From CAYSCW01 sp964449165 (GTDB lineage: Bacteria > Acidobacteriota > Aminicenantia > Aminicenantales > Aminicenantaceae), in NCBI GenBank assembly GCA_964449165.1, contig CAYVAT010000065.1, forward strand, positions 1 through 11,272: 11,272 nucleotides of DNA, in the 5' to 3' direction. Below, piece by piece: positions 1 to 7,498 of this stretch (the first letter of the stretch is position 1; every line of letters starts with the position of its first letter). The translations under genes were made by a program, and so were the position numbers. The notes under the pieces were generated by a model. The model was not told the DNA's origin and did not search any database. It saw nothing but the letters and a program-made list of their open reading frames with translations.

Positions 1-585
1 ATCGATATTCCGATCATTGCCACCATGGGAGATTCGACTTTTTATCATGCAGGCACAGCTTCACTGCTCAACGCCGTATACAATGATGCAAGATTCATCC
101 TGGTTATCCTGGATAACGAGATAACGGCTATGACTGGCATGCAGCCTACCCCTGGCGTGGGAATAACGGCTGATGGGAGCGAAGGGAAGAGAGTTCTTCT
201 TGAAGATTTAATCAGAGGATGTGGAGTGAAATGGATAAGAACCATAGACCCCTACCAAATAAATGATTTGATAAGATTTTTAAAAGAGGCAAGAAAGTTT
301 AATCAGAGAAGAGATGGAGGAATCGCTGCAGTTATCGCCAAGCATCCCTGCCTCATTTGGTACCCTGAAATACTTAAAGGACACCCGGTTAAAGTCAAGA
401 TCACGGATGAGTGTAATGGGTGCAATTATTGCATTGATTTTTTTGAATGCCCTGCGCTTCGAGTGAAAGAGAATCGAGTGGAAATAGACCGGGGTTTATG
501 TGTGGACTGCGGGGTGTGTGTGTACGCCTGTCCAAAAGGAGCTATCGTTCAGGTCGACAAGCAACATGGAGAGAGGAATCCATAA
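1..585 (+). CDS. iorA: Indolepyruvate ferredoxin oxidoreductase, alpha subunit (3' part only)
   Basis: C-terminal 194 residues of the large subunit of a thiamine-diphosphate (TPP) 2-oxoacid:ferredoxin oxidoreductase. The family converts indolepyruvate and other aryl-pyruvates plus CoA to aryl-acetyl-CoA, CO2 and reduced ferredoxin in the cytoplasm. The reading frame is open from base 1, so the gene starts upstream of the window. Visible parts: the TPP-binding stretch (GDSTF near nt 28-42, then NAVYND and LDN), followed by a C-terminal two-cluster ferredoxin domain. The first cysteine set (nt 412-453) has the spacing C-x2-C-x2-C-x5-C-P and the second (nt about 499-534) C-x2-C-x2-C-x3-C-P. The unequal first motif is usual in IorA. 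The beta subunit follows 8 nt downstream. Substrate preference for indolepyruvate over other aryl-pyruvates is inferred from the family only. Confidence 0.93.
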   Translation: MDIPIIATMGDSTFYHAGTASLLNAVYNDARFILVILDNEITAMTGMQPTPGVGITADGSEGKRVLLEDLIRGCGVKWIRTIDPYQINDLIRFLKEARKFNQRRDGGIAAVIAKHPCLIWYPEILKGHPVKVKITDECNGCNYCIDFFECPALRVKENRVEIDRGLCVDCGVCVYACPKGAIVQVDKQHGERNP

Positions 586-593
586 ATAAGAAA

Positions 594-1175
594 ATGGTCA
601 CTGGGACAGCTACAAGAATGCAGATAATATTGGCTGGGGTTGGCGGGCAGGGGATACTGTTTTCTTCGAAGATATTCTCAGAGTTAGGTCAAAAATTGGG
701 TCTGGAGATCATGGGATCGGAAACTCATGGGATGAGCCAGCGAGGGGGGTCAGTTATCGCTCATCTGAAACTGGGGAAATTTCTAAGCCCTCTCATCCAC
801 GCAGGAGCAGCAGATCTCCTTTATTCATTCGATTTATATGAAACTTACAGGACCTTGAGATTCTTGAGAAGAGGGGGCATATGTTTTGCCAATCTCTTGA
901 AAGAGGATCAAATTGATAGAAGGATTTTGAGCCATCTCCAGAAAAAAGAAATCATTTTCAGGGCCTGGGATGCAAGTGGCCTTGCCTCTCGATTAGGCTC
1001 AATACGGGCTGCCAATATAGTCCTCATAGGTTATTCCGCAGGAACTGGATTGGTGCCTTTTCAATACGACGACCTTAGAGATGTACTGAAGATTGTTAGC
1101 AGAGGAAAAGATATCAAGAGGAATTTGAAGGCCTTTGACGCAGGCTTTCAAGAGGGATCGAGACATAAGATTTGA
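594..1175 (+). CDS. iorB: Indolepyruvate ferredoxin oxidoreductase, beta subunit
   Basis: Small (gamma-domain) subunit that pairs with the IorA just upstream. The 193-aa length is normal for IorB. Near the N-terminus is the glycine-rich motif GVGGQGIL, followed by the family hallmark ETHGMSQRGGSV. The frame stays open upstream into iorA, but that part is out-of-frame overlap. ATG 594 is chosen because it falls 8 nt after the iorA stop; ATG 618 (MQIILAGVGGQG) is an equally plausible start, since most family members begin right before the glycine motif. Neither has a strong ribosome site (a GGAGAGAGG lies about 17 nt before 594). The gene ends only 3 nt before the stop of the oppositely directed transporter gene, so there is no room for a separate terminator. 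Confidence 0.92.
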   Translation: MVTGTATRMQIILAGVGGQGILFSSKIFSELGQKLGLEIMGSETHGMSQRGGSVIAHLKLGKFLSPLIHAGAADLLYSFDLYETYRTLRFLRRGGICFANLLKEDQIDRRILSHLQKKEIIFRAWDASGLASRLGSIRAANIVLIGYSAGTGLVPFQYDDLRDVLKIVSRGKDIKRNLKAFDAGFQEGSRHKI

Positions 1176-1178
1176 ATT

Positions 1179-2516
1179 TTATCCGAATATTTTAATTTTG
1201 AAGACGAATTCCAAAAGCCAGTTGATCCCTACGAATAAAATAGAAATAGGGACAACAACCCTTATCCACCAATAGAGAACCAGGGGAAATGGCTTCTCTC
1301 TTCCTTCCGATAGTTCTTTCAGTGCTTTTGATCTTTTAATGCACCAGGCTGTGGTCACAACAGCCAACAGCGAACCTAAAGCCTGCATGCCCGAGCCAAA
1401 AGTCAAATCCCATGGGACGAATATCTTGAGATTGATCATGGGAGGAATGGCCAGAATATAGATAATGCCACAGATAAAAAAGACGGCTTTCTTCCTGTCC
1501 GCAATCGAGCTATCCACAGCACCTCCGACTAGGACTTCGAAGGCAGCCACATCGGAGAGATAGGCGGCTCCGAAGAGGCCAAGAAAGAAGAGAAAGCCAA
1601 ATACCGAACCTGCGGGCATCATGGAAAAGGTTTTTGGCAGAGTAGAAAAAATGAGCCCAGGACCTGAACTGGGTTCTAGGCTGAAAGCAAACACTGCAGG
1701 GAAGATCACAAATCCCGCCAAAAGGCCTGCTGCGGAAGCTCCTATACCCGTCAATACTGCATTTCTGGGAATATTGGCCTGCTTGTTCAGGTAGGAACCA
1801 TAGATAACCATGAATGTCCCTCCGAGGGACATAGAAAAAAAGGCCATTCCCAGCGCAGCCGCCATGACAGAAGGACTGAGCTCACTGAAACGGAAACCGC
1901 CGATGTACCACTTGATTCCCTTACTGGCTCCTTTCAGAGTGACAGATCGAACGATGAGGATGACCAGAATGGTGAAAAGCATAGGAACGATCCACTTGCT
2001 GACTCTTTCAATCCCTTTCCTTATACCCTTGATAATGATAATTCCGCAGGTAAAGATGACCAGGGCCGTCATCGTTAACTGCAGAAGGAATGAGGTAAGG
2101 TTGAAGCCTTCCTGCGGAGGGAGAATTGCGGCTGGGTTGAGTTTTAGGCCGAAGGTACTTAAAAGTTCCCCTATAGCATGAAATCCTACCCATCCTACCG
2201 CGTTTGTATAATAACCTGCTGCCCAAAAGACGATAAAGATTAAGAATCCGCCGACAAACTTTCCACCAGGAAACCCTCCTTGCTCATAGGAGCCCAAGGG
2301 CCCTCGCCGTGTGTGGCGGCCCAGCGCCCACTCTGCCATCAAAGCTGGTATGCCTACGAAGAGTACAACCGCCATGTAGAAGAGAACAAATGCTGCTCCG
2401 CCAAATTTTCCGACCATATAGGGAAAACGCCAGACCGCGCCCAGGCCGACGGCAACTCCGATCATGGTCATCAAAAGACCAAAAAAGGAGGCAAATGTTT
2501 CTCTCTTTAAAGTCAA
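1179..2516 (-). CDS. Sodium:neurotransmitter symporter (NSS/SNF) family transporter
   Basis: Inner-membrane secondary transporter of the LeuT-fold NSS family, which in bacteria mostly imports amino acids with Na+. It has 445 aa and about 11 hydrophobic segments. The TM1 signature VGLGAVWRFPY (residues 23-33) followed by VGKFGG is diagnostic. TM6 carries FFSMSLGG (226-233). Two positions that hold asparagine Na1 ligands in LeuT appear to be alanine here (A27, and A260 by my alignment), which is atypical. The start is a TTG codon (2514-2516) with AAAGG about 6 nt upstream; the next Met (16) would cut into TM1. The gene lies 42 nt behind the AOR gene on the same strand and is probably its last operon member, suggesting that it imports the substrate or its precursor (inference). 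Confidence 0.9.
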   Translation of the reverse strand: MTLKRETFASFFGLLMTMIGVAVGLGAVWRFPYMVGKFGGAAFVLFYMAVVLFVGIPALMAEWALGRHTRRGPLGSYEQGGFPGGKFVGGFLIFIVFWAAGYYTNAVGWVGFHAIGELLSTFGLKLNPAAILPPQEGFNLTSFLLQLTMTALVIFTCGIIIIKGIRKGIERVSKWIVPMLFTILVILIVRSVTLKGASKGIKWYIGGFRFSELSPSVMAAALGMAFFSMSLGGTFMVIYGSYLNKQANIPRNAVLTGIGASAAGLLAGFVIFPAVFAFSLEPSSGPGLIFSTLPKTFSMMPAGSVFGFLFFLGLFGAAYLSDVAAFEVLVGGAVDSSIADRKKAVFFICGIIYILAIPPMINLKIFVPWDLTFGSGMQALGSLLAVVTTAWCIKRSKALKELSEGREKPFPLVLYWWIRVVVPISILFVGINWLLEFVFKIKIFG

Positions 2517-2558
2517 ATCCTGACCTTTCTTCCCCAGAAGCAGCCTATTTTTTCCGCC

Positions 2559-4358
2559 CTACTCTTTTTCCCATTCATGTATCTTATAATACTCATCTAC
2601 CATTTTTTTGATATCAACAGTAGAGCCCTTTGTTAGTCCTTCAGTCAATGGCTCATTCTTGAACCTATCGGGAAGCGTGTTGTCCTCTCTTTTCACGCCG
2701 AATCTCCGGTTGAGTTTGAATTCAAGATCGATATGATCTCCCAGGATTTTTTGCAGGTATTCAGGAGAATAATCAATTCCAGTGCCTGCTCTCAGAAGCG
2801 AAGAGGCATTCTCAAAATTTAAAATATCCATACAGAGGCCGATATTCTTGCACATAGTCAGGCAATCGGTGAGAAGAGCTATCTTTTCAGAATAGCTAAC
2901 CAAGGCCGCTTTCCCTTCTTCTGCAAGCCTGTCCGCAGCCTTTTCTGTTCCGAAACGCTCTTTCGCCTCCGCTTTCCTGTCGGTCAATTCGAAGTAAGGT
3001 TCAGCGCGGAGGTGATCAGCCCCTCTGGCGGCGATAGCGTAGGTGAGGCCGTAGGCTTTGATTCCTCGTGGATCTCCACAGATTATATCCAGCCCCTTAA
3101 CCTGCATCACCAATTTTCTTGCTTCTTGGCTGAAGCCTTCAGACAACTTCTTTGCGCCGTTTGCCAATCTATCTCCGATCCCACGGCGAAACGTTATCAT
3201 ATCCGCCACTTCCCTGATTTTATCCGCTTCACCCCAAGTCAGGCTGAGACCATCCAAGTCCTCAGGTTGAATCAGTCCCTTCTCTTGGCACTCCATTATC
3301 CACCCGATCACCTCAGAGGTTGATATGGAATCCAATCCCATCTGGTTAAGATAGATATTCATCTCTAAAGCAAAGGGAAGATTCTCGTTTCCTAGCCTGG
3401 ATGTGAAACTGCAGAGGGTTTCGAATTCAGGGCCTTCTGCCTCGAAATCATCGATGACGTAATAGCGGGAGCAGTGGAGATTGCAGTTAAAACATGCTTT
3501 ATTCTTTACCTTGTAGGTCTTGGCCAGTTTTTGTCCGGAAATTTCATCGACATACTTGCAGACCCCTTCCTGGAAATGCTTGGTGGGGAGGATGCCGATG
3601 TTGTTCAGGTCCTTCATCAACATGGTGGTACCCATCTGGTAACGTTTCTGGTATTCGTTATGATTGAAAATGGCCTTTTCGATTTTCCTGGTCTCTGCTA
3701 AGAAGGCCAGGGTGTCTGCTATTTCCATGGATTTAGAGCCCCTTACGGCCACAGCCTTGAGATTCTTCGACCCCATGACAGCACCCATTCCGGTTCGGCC
3801 GTTCACTCTGTTCCCACTCGAGACTATAGTGGAGAAAAGGACGAGATTCTCCCCAGCCGGTCCGATGGCCGCAACCTGGGTGGAATAGTCTCTTTTTTCC
3901 TCTCTGATGGCTTTTGTTGTTGATATGACAGTCTTTCCCTTGTACTCAGGGCAGTCCACAAACTCGACTCCAGACTCTGTAACCATGATATAGAGCAGGC
4001 TGTCAGCTTTTCCGGTGATGATGATCTGGTCGAATCCTGTGAGTTTCATCTCAGCGGCGAATTGGCCGCCAGCAGCAGAGTCTCCTAATATGCCTGTCAG
4101 AGGAGACTTGGCCGTAACAGTATGGTAAGCGGAGCCGGGAAGGAGGGAGCCGGAAAGGGGGCCGATGCCAAAGATGAGGATATTTTCCGGTCCGAGGGGA
4201 TCACAATCGGAGTTTAATTCTTCAAAAAGCCTCTTGGTGTTTGCGGCCCGGCCGCCAATGACAGGCTTAATCCAGGCAGGGTCAAGATCTTCGGTACGGA
4301 ATCTTCGTTCTGTGAGGTCGACTCTCAACACTTTTCCGCCGTAGCCATACTTAAGCAT
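2559..4358 (-). CDS. aor: Aldehyde:ferredoxin oxidoreductase (tungsten-type)
   Basis: AOR-family enzyme, 599 aa, close to the roughly 605 aa of characterised members. The family oxidises aldehydes to acids (or runs in reverse) with ferredoxin, using a tungsto-bispterin and one [4Fe-4S] cluster. Visible in order: N-terminal GGRAANTKRLFEEL; the pterin-domain segment KSPLTGILGDSAAGG (84-98); RTGMGAVMGSKNLKAV (188-203); the cluster motif C289-x2-C292-x3-C296; EGPEFETLC (308-316), holding the Glu near tungsten; NQMGLD (338-343), one of the two pterin motifs; GDPRGIKAYG (428-437) with His449 downstream; and D498-x4-C503, which supplies the second pterin motif and the fourth cluster cysteine. All key residues look intact. 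It overlaps the upstream ferredoxin gene by 8 nt, indicating translational coupling. The stop is TAG. Tungsten rather than molybdenum is inferred from the family; the aldehyde substrate is unknown. Confidence 0.95.
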   Translation of the reverse strand: MLKYGYGGKVLRVDLTERRFRTEDLDPAWIKPVIGGRAANTKRLFEELNSDCDPLGPENILIFGIGPLSGSLLPGSAYHTVTAKSPLTGILGDSAAGGQFAAEMKLTGFDQIIITGKADSLLYIMVTESGVEFVDCPEYKGKTVISTTKAIREEKRDYSTQVAAIGPAGENLVLFSTIVSSGNRVNGRTGMGAVMGSKNLKAVAVRGSKSMEIADTLAFLAETRKIEKAIFNHNEYQKRYQMGTTMLMKDLNNIGILPTKHFQEGVCKYVDEISGQKLAKTYKVKNKACFNCNLHCSRYYVIDDFEAEGPEFETLCSFTSRLGNENLPFALEMNIYLNQMGLDSISTSEVIGWIMECQEKGLIQPEDLDGLSLTWGEADKIREVADMITFRRGIGDRLANGAKKLSEGFSQEARKLVMQVKGLDIICGDPRGIKAYGLTYAIAARGADHLRAEPYFELTDRKAEAKERFGTEKAADRLAEEGKAALVSYSEKIALLTDCLTMCKNIGLCMDILNFENASSLLRAGTGIDYSPEYLQKILGDHIDLEFKLNRRFGVKREDNTLPDRFKNEPLTEGLTKGSTVDIKKMVDEYYKIHEWEKE

Positions 4359-4872
4359 GATTCCTGCTCCACTTCTCCCTCAGGCCAGCGCTCAGCTTCT
4401 GGAGAAAAAAATATCGTTTTTGGCTGGGATTCATTTTTTCTGTTTCCCTCTTAACAGCGGCCAGAGATGGCTGTCTGTCTTCTTGGGGATCGTAGGTGAT
4501 GGCTCCTTCTGTGCAAGCATCGACACACTTGGGGCTTCCTCCACAGAGGTCGCAGACAAAAACAATACCATCGAATATCTCGATGGCTCCTATTGGGCAT
4601 GCTTTCTCACAAGCACAGCAAAGGGAGCAGAGTGTCGGACAGACGATCACCTGCCCAAAGCTCCCCAGTGACAGAGCATGCTCCGGACAGCTCAGACAGT
4701 ATCTTTCTTGACATTGGTTGCAGACCACTGGGCCGTCAATACCGGTTTCGAAGATATTAATAACTTTTGTGCGGGATAGATGGTTATTGATCCTTCCTGT
4801 ATGGAAGAAGGCGCAGGCAGCCTCGCACCTCTTGCATCCGGTGCATTTACTCAAATCCACTCGAATGGCCAT
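4351..4872 (-). CDS. Four-cluster ferredoxin, AOR electron-transfer subunit
   Basis: 173-aa polyferredoxin of the HycB/DmsB type, soluble and without a signal peptide. It has 18 cysteines: C10-x2-C13-x2-C16-x3-C20; C51-x2-C54-x4-C59-x2-C62; C78, C82, C85, C86, C88, C92 ending in a CP dipeptide; and C107-x2-C110-x5-C116-x3-C120. That is enough for four [4Fe-4S] clusters. The last 50 or so residues are charged and lack cysteines. The gene directly precedes and overlaps aor (stop at 4351, aor start at 4358), so it very likely carries electrons between AOR and a soluble carrier, as in bacterial AorA/AorB-type pairs. The start ATG has AAGGGA about 5 nt upstream. Its exact redox partner cannot be read from the sequence. 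Confidence 0.9.
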   Translation of the reverse strand: MAIRVDLSKCTGCKRCEAACAFFHTGRINNHLSRTKVINIFETGIDGPVVCNQCQERYCLSCPEHALSLGSFGQVIVCPTLCSLCCACEKACPIGAIEIFDGIVFVCDLCGGSPKCVDACTEGAITYDPQEDRQPSLAAVKRETEKMNPSQKRYFFLQKLSAGLREKWSRNHA

Positions 4873-4927
4873 GAAATCCCTTCCCTTCAGTGGTCAGAAA
4901 TTCCGATAGTCGACTGAAGAATGCGGA

Positions 4928-5209
4928 TCATTCTTTCTCCCCGATGAGCTCGAGTCGGAATTGAACCAGTCCATCTGGATCTGGGCAGGAGAAGTTTTTG
5001 ACTTCTTTGACCCAATGTCCTTCTTCTAACCTGTCTCTTACTTCCAGGATGGGAAAAATGGGCATCATGCTCTGTAAGGCCCAGATACAGACGTACTTTC
5101 CCTCAGGAATAGAGAGCTTTGAATCTTCCACATGGAAGTAATCGCCTACCTGCATAGGAAGGTTACAGTAACCATTGATCTTTTCTACAGTCACTTTTAT
5201 TTTAGCCAT
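4928..5209 (-). CDS. Small TIGR04076-like protein, first gene of the AOR operon
   Basis: 93-aa cytoplasmic protein of unknown function. The frame is open up to 5353, but the ATG at 5209 is chosen because GGGAGAGA sits about 5 nt before it and the upstream part would run through the promoter region. It begins MAKIKVTVEKI and contains PEGKYVCIWAL and a C-terminal FSCPDPDG(L)VQFRLE stretch. This pattern (N-terminal beta strand, 'EG..C.WA', then a Cys just before 'DG...V.F') resembles the TIGR04076 family, small proteins that I recall as often found beside redox enzymes. It has three cysteines, at residues 13, 46 and 75. It sits 55 nt upstream of the ferredoxin gene on the same strand and should be co-transcribed. 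The family assignment is from memory of the pattern, and the function is unknown. Confidence 0.72.
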   Translation of the reverse strand: MAKIKVTVEKINGYCNLPMQVGDYFHVEDSKLSIPEGKYVCIWALQSMMPIFPILEVRDRLEEGHWVKEVKNFSCPDPDGLVQFRLELIGEKE

Positions 5210-5428
5210 GTTATCTCTCCCAAAAATCTTTCTTGATTTTACCCATAAAGTCAAAATATAGGCAAATAAATTTTTCAGACGAAGTAGACGAGGAAAGTAG
5301 AGAAAAACTTGACATCTGGAATATTCTATAATATAGAGAACAACCGTCCCCATGAATTTATGCGGATTTCTTTACCATAAAGATTCTTATCTCACCGGGA
5401 ACAAAAGTAAACTCTAAGGAGGCCTAAT
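5210..5428. promoter_or_regulatory. Divergent control region between the AOR operon and the beta-oxidation genes
   Basis: 219 nt separate the two divergent starts. The region holds the clear rightward promoter listed separately. Leftward, only a weak candidate is visible (TTGCCT, 18 nt, TAAAAT on the minus strand). A near-identical motif occurs twice in the same orientation: TTTTACCCATAAAG (5237-5250) next to the left gene and CTTTACCATAAAG (5370-5382) next to the right gene. The right copy also pairs with an upstream TTTATG (5358-5363), which could form a short stem. The two copies could be operator half-sites for shared regulation, but this is a guess. Confidence 0.4.
5309..5337 (+). promoter_or_regulatory. 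Sigma70-type promoter for the dehydrogenase-hydratase/thiolase operon
   Basis: A perfect -35 hexamer TTGACA (5309-5314), a 17-nt spacer and the -10 TATAGA (5332-5337). Transcription would begin near 5343-5345 and leave a leader of about 85 nt before the ATG at 5429. A TATAAT also lies inside the spacer, but at only 12 nt from the -35. Confidence 0.7.
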
Positions 5429-7450
5429 ATGACTTGGGAAATTTTTGGGCGAACCATCAGAAAAATAGGAGTCGTAGGCTCTGGCAATATCGGGCCTGAT
5501 ATAGCTCTTTACTTCAGCAAAGTTCTTCACAGATATGAAGTGCCTGTTGTTGTCGTTGACATTGCAGAGAAAGCACTCAATTCAGGAGAGGCACGAGTCA
5601 AAGGAAAGATAGGGAGAGGAGTAAAGACAGGAGCCTTCAAGCAAGATGAAGCAGAATCCATGATCAAAAACATTGTCTGGACGATGGACTATTCACAGTT
5701 GAGGGATGCTGACTTGGTGCTCGAAGCTGCCACAGAGGAGATCGATATTAAAAGGAAGATCTTCTCGGAGCTGGAGAGAGTTTGTCCTGAGAAAGCGATT
5801 CTCGCCTCCAACTCTTCCCATATGGAGCCTGAATTCATCTTTAAGGAAGCCGAAAACAAGCAAAGATGCCTGGTCATCCATTACTTTTTTCCCGCTGAAC
5901 GAAGCATAATCGTCGAAATCGTCCCTGGTGAGGAAACTGCCCCAGATATAACGGATTTTCTGATGAAATTCTATGAGCAGATTGGCAAGGCTCCGATCAA
6001 GGTAAAAAGTCGATACGGATACGCGATAGATCCTGTATTTGAGGGCATATTCCTGGCAGCCGCCCTTTTGGTAGAGAAAGGGCTGGCCACAGTCAAGCAA
6101 GTGGATGTCATGGCCCAAAGGGCCCTGGGGCTTGGAGTCGGGCCTTTCACAGCGATGAACCTGACAGGAGGGAATCCGATTATCCATCATGGCCTCGCCC
6201 AGATGCATGATAGAATCATGCCCTGGTTTCACTGCCCCGAAATTCTTGAGAGACAGATTGCTTCGGGAAAGCCGTGGGATTCTCCCGGGAGAGGCGAGGA
6301 AGTCACTTACAGTGAGGGTGATTTTGAGACAATCTCCAGCTATTTAAAGGGAGCATATTTTGGCCTTGTTTGTGAAATACTTGATTCGGGAATCTCAAAC
6401 ATTTCCGATCTGGAGATGGCTGTCGAGAGTGCCCTGGTCATGAAGCCCCCTTTTCAAATGATGAATAAGATAGGGATCGACAGGTCACTCGAACTTGTGA
6501 AGGCGTATGCTAGGGAATGGCCAGAATTTAAAGTTCCCCAAATTCTGATCAGACAAGCCGCTTCAGGGAAGCCGTGGGATATTCCTATGGTTCTCAGGGA
6601 AAATAGGGATGATGTTGCCGTGGTCACTATCCGGAGACCCAGGATGCTGAATGCTCTCAACTCTGCTGTAATGAACCAGCTTCACAGCATATTTTCAAAT
6701 ATAAAGGAAGACAGCAAAATTAAGGGAGCAGTGCTCACCGGTTTTGGAGTAAAGGCTTTTGTCTCAGGTGCCGATATTCATGAGCTGGCCCGATTAAGGA
6801 GTCCCGAAGAAGGAGAGTCTCTCTCCCTAAAAGGAAAGGAAGTGCTGAATCTGATCGAAAACCTTGGCAAGCCTGTGGTTTGTGCCATGAACGGTCTTGC
6901 CTTTGGTGGAGGGAATGAGCTGGCCATGGCTTGTACAGCAAGGATTGCAAAGAAAGGATTAGGAGTTTTTGTCGGTCAGCCTGAACCTAAGCTTGGTATC
7001 ATTCCTGGCTTCGGTGGTAGCCAGAGGCTCCCTCGTCTTGTAGGGATCTTGGAAGCCTGGCCGATCCTTCGCACAGGGAATCCGATATCATCATCGGAAG
7101 CATTAAAGATAGGGCTAATCTCCGAGGAAGTGGAGGGGGATATTAAAGAGGAAGGAGTTGCGTTTGTGAAGAGATTGATTCGAGGAGAAGTGAGTGTTCC
7201 TCCCATCCAGAAGGATCCAATCAAAATCCCTGATTCACTTCCTGAGGTAGATATCGGGTATCTTTCTCGAAAGACTGATGAAATATTGAGAAGGGCCGTT
7301 CTTGAAGGAGCAAGGCTGACGCTTGAAGAGGGCCTTAAACATGAAGCTAAAGTCTTTGGGGAGTGCTTAAGGACAAAGGATATGAGGATAGGGATGGAAA
7401 ATTTCCTTAAGTTCGGTCCAAAGAGGAATGCCCCATTCAGTCATGCATGA
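5429..7450 (+). CDS. 3-hydroxyacyl-CoA dehydrogenase / enoyl-CoA hydratase fusion
   Basis: Bifunctional beta-oxidation enzyme of 673 aa: hydration of enoyl-CoA and NAD-dependent oxidation of the 3-hydroxyacyl-CoA. The dehydrogenase comes first: Rossmann motif GSGNIG (17-22), LASNSSH (125-131), catalytic-type H151 and E163, then two C-terminal helical domains, each ending in a copy of ASGKPWD (278-284 and 378-384). The hydratase follows from about residue 390: oxyanion segment SGADI (446-450), FGGGNELAM (492-500) with Glu497, and GQPEPKLGIIPG with Glu519; both catalytic glutamates are present. The order is the reverse of E. coli FadB and matches fused enzymes known from archaea and some anaerobes. 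The usual GF(I/V)xNR motif of the dehydrogenase reads GYAIDPVFEG (197-206), so the Asn is Asp201. AAGGAGG (5416-5422) precedes the ATG. The chain-length or aromatic substrate is unknown. Confidence 0.92.
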   Translation: MTWEIFGRTIRKIGVVGSGNIGPDIALYFSKVLHRYEVPVVVVDIAEKALNSGEARVKGKIGRGVKTGAFKQDEAESMIKNIVWTMDYSQLRDADLVLEAATEEIDIKRKIFSELERVCPEKAILASNSSHMEPEFIFKEAENKQRCLVIHYFFPAERSIIVEIVPGEETAPDITDFLMKFYEQIGKAPIKVKSRYGYAIDPVFEGIFLAAALLVEKGLATVKQVDVMAQRALGLGVGPFTAMNLTGGNPIIHHGLAQMHDRIMPWFHCPEILERQIASGKPWDSPGRGEEVTYSEGDFETISSYLKGAYFGLVCEILDSGISNISDLEMAVESALVMKPPFQMMNKIGIDRSLELVKAYAREWPEFKVPQILIRQAASGKPWDIPMVLRENRDDVAVVTIRRPRMLNALNSAVMNQLHSIFSNIKEDSKIKGAVLTGFGVKAFVSGADIHELARLRSPEEGESLSLKGKEVLNLIENLGKPVVCAMNGLAFGGGNELAMACTARIAKKGLGVFVGQPEPKLGIIPGFGGSQRLPRLVGILEAWPILRTGNPISSSEALKIGLISEEVEGDIKEEGVAFVKRLIRGEVSVPPIQKDPIKIPDSLPEVDIGYLSRKTDEILRRAVLEGARLTLEEGLKHEAKVFGECLRTKDMRIGMENFLKFGPKRNAPFSHA

Positions 7451-7498
7451 TCTATAAAAAATTCATAATCCTCAATAACTGAAAAGAGGAGGTAAGAA

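Noticed and set aside
447..593. Longer start of iorB inside iorA
   Set aside because: The added residues are out-of-frame reading of the iorA ferredoxin domain and are absent from the IorB family as I know it.
5210..5353. Upstream extension of the small TIGR04076-like protein to 141 aa
   Set aside because: The extra part runs through the divergent promoter region and has no ribosome site, while the ATG at 5209 has GGGAGAGA at good spacing.
5693..6232. 179-codon antisense ORF inside the fusion gene
   Set aside because: It is a frame shadow of the dehydrogenase domain, which has intact motifs on the plus strand.
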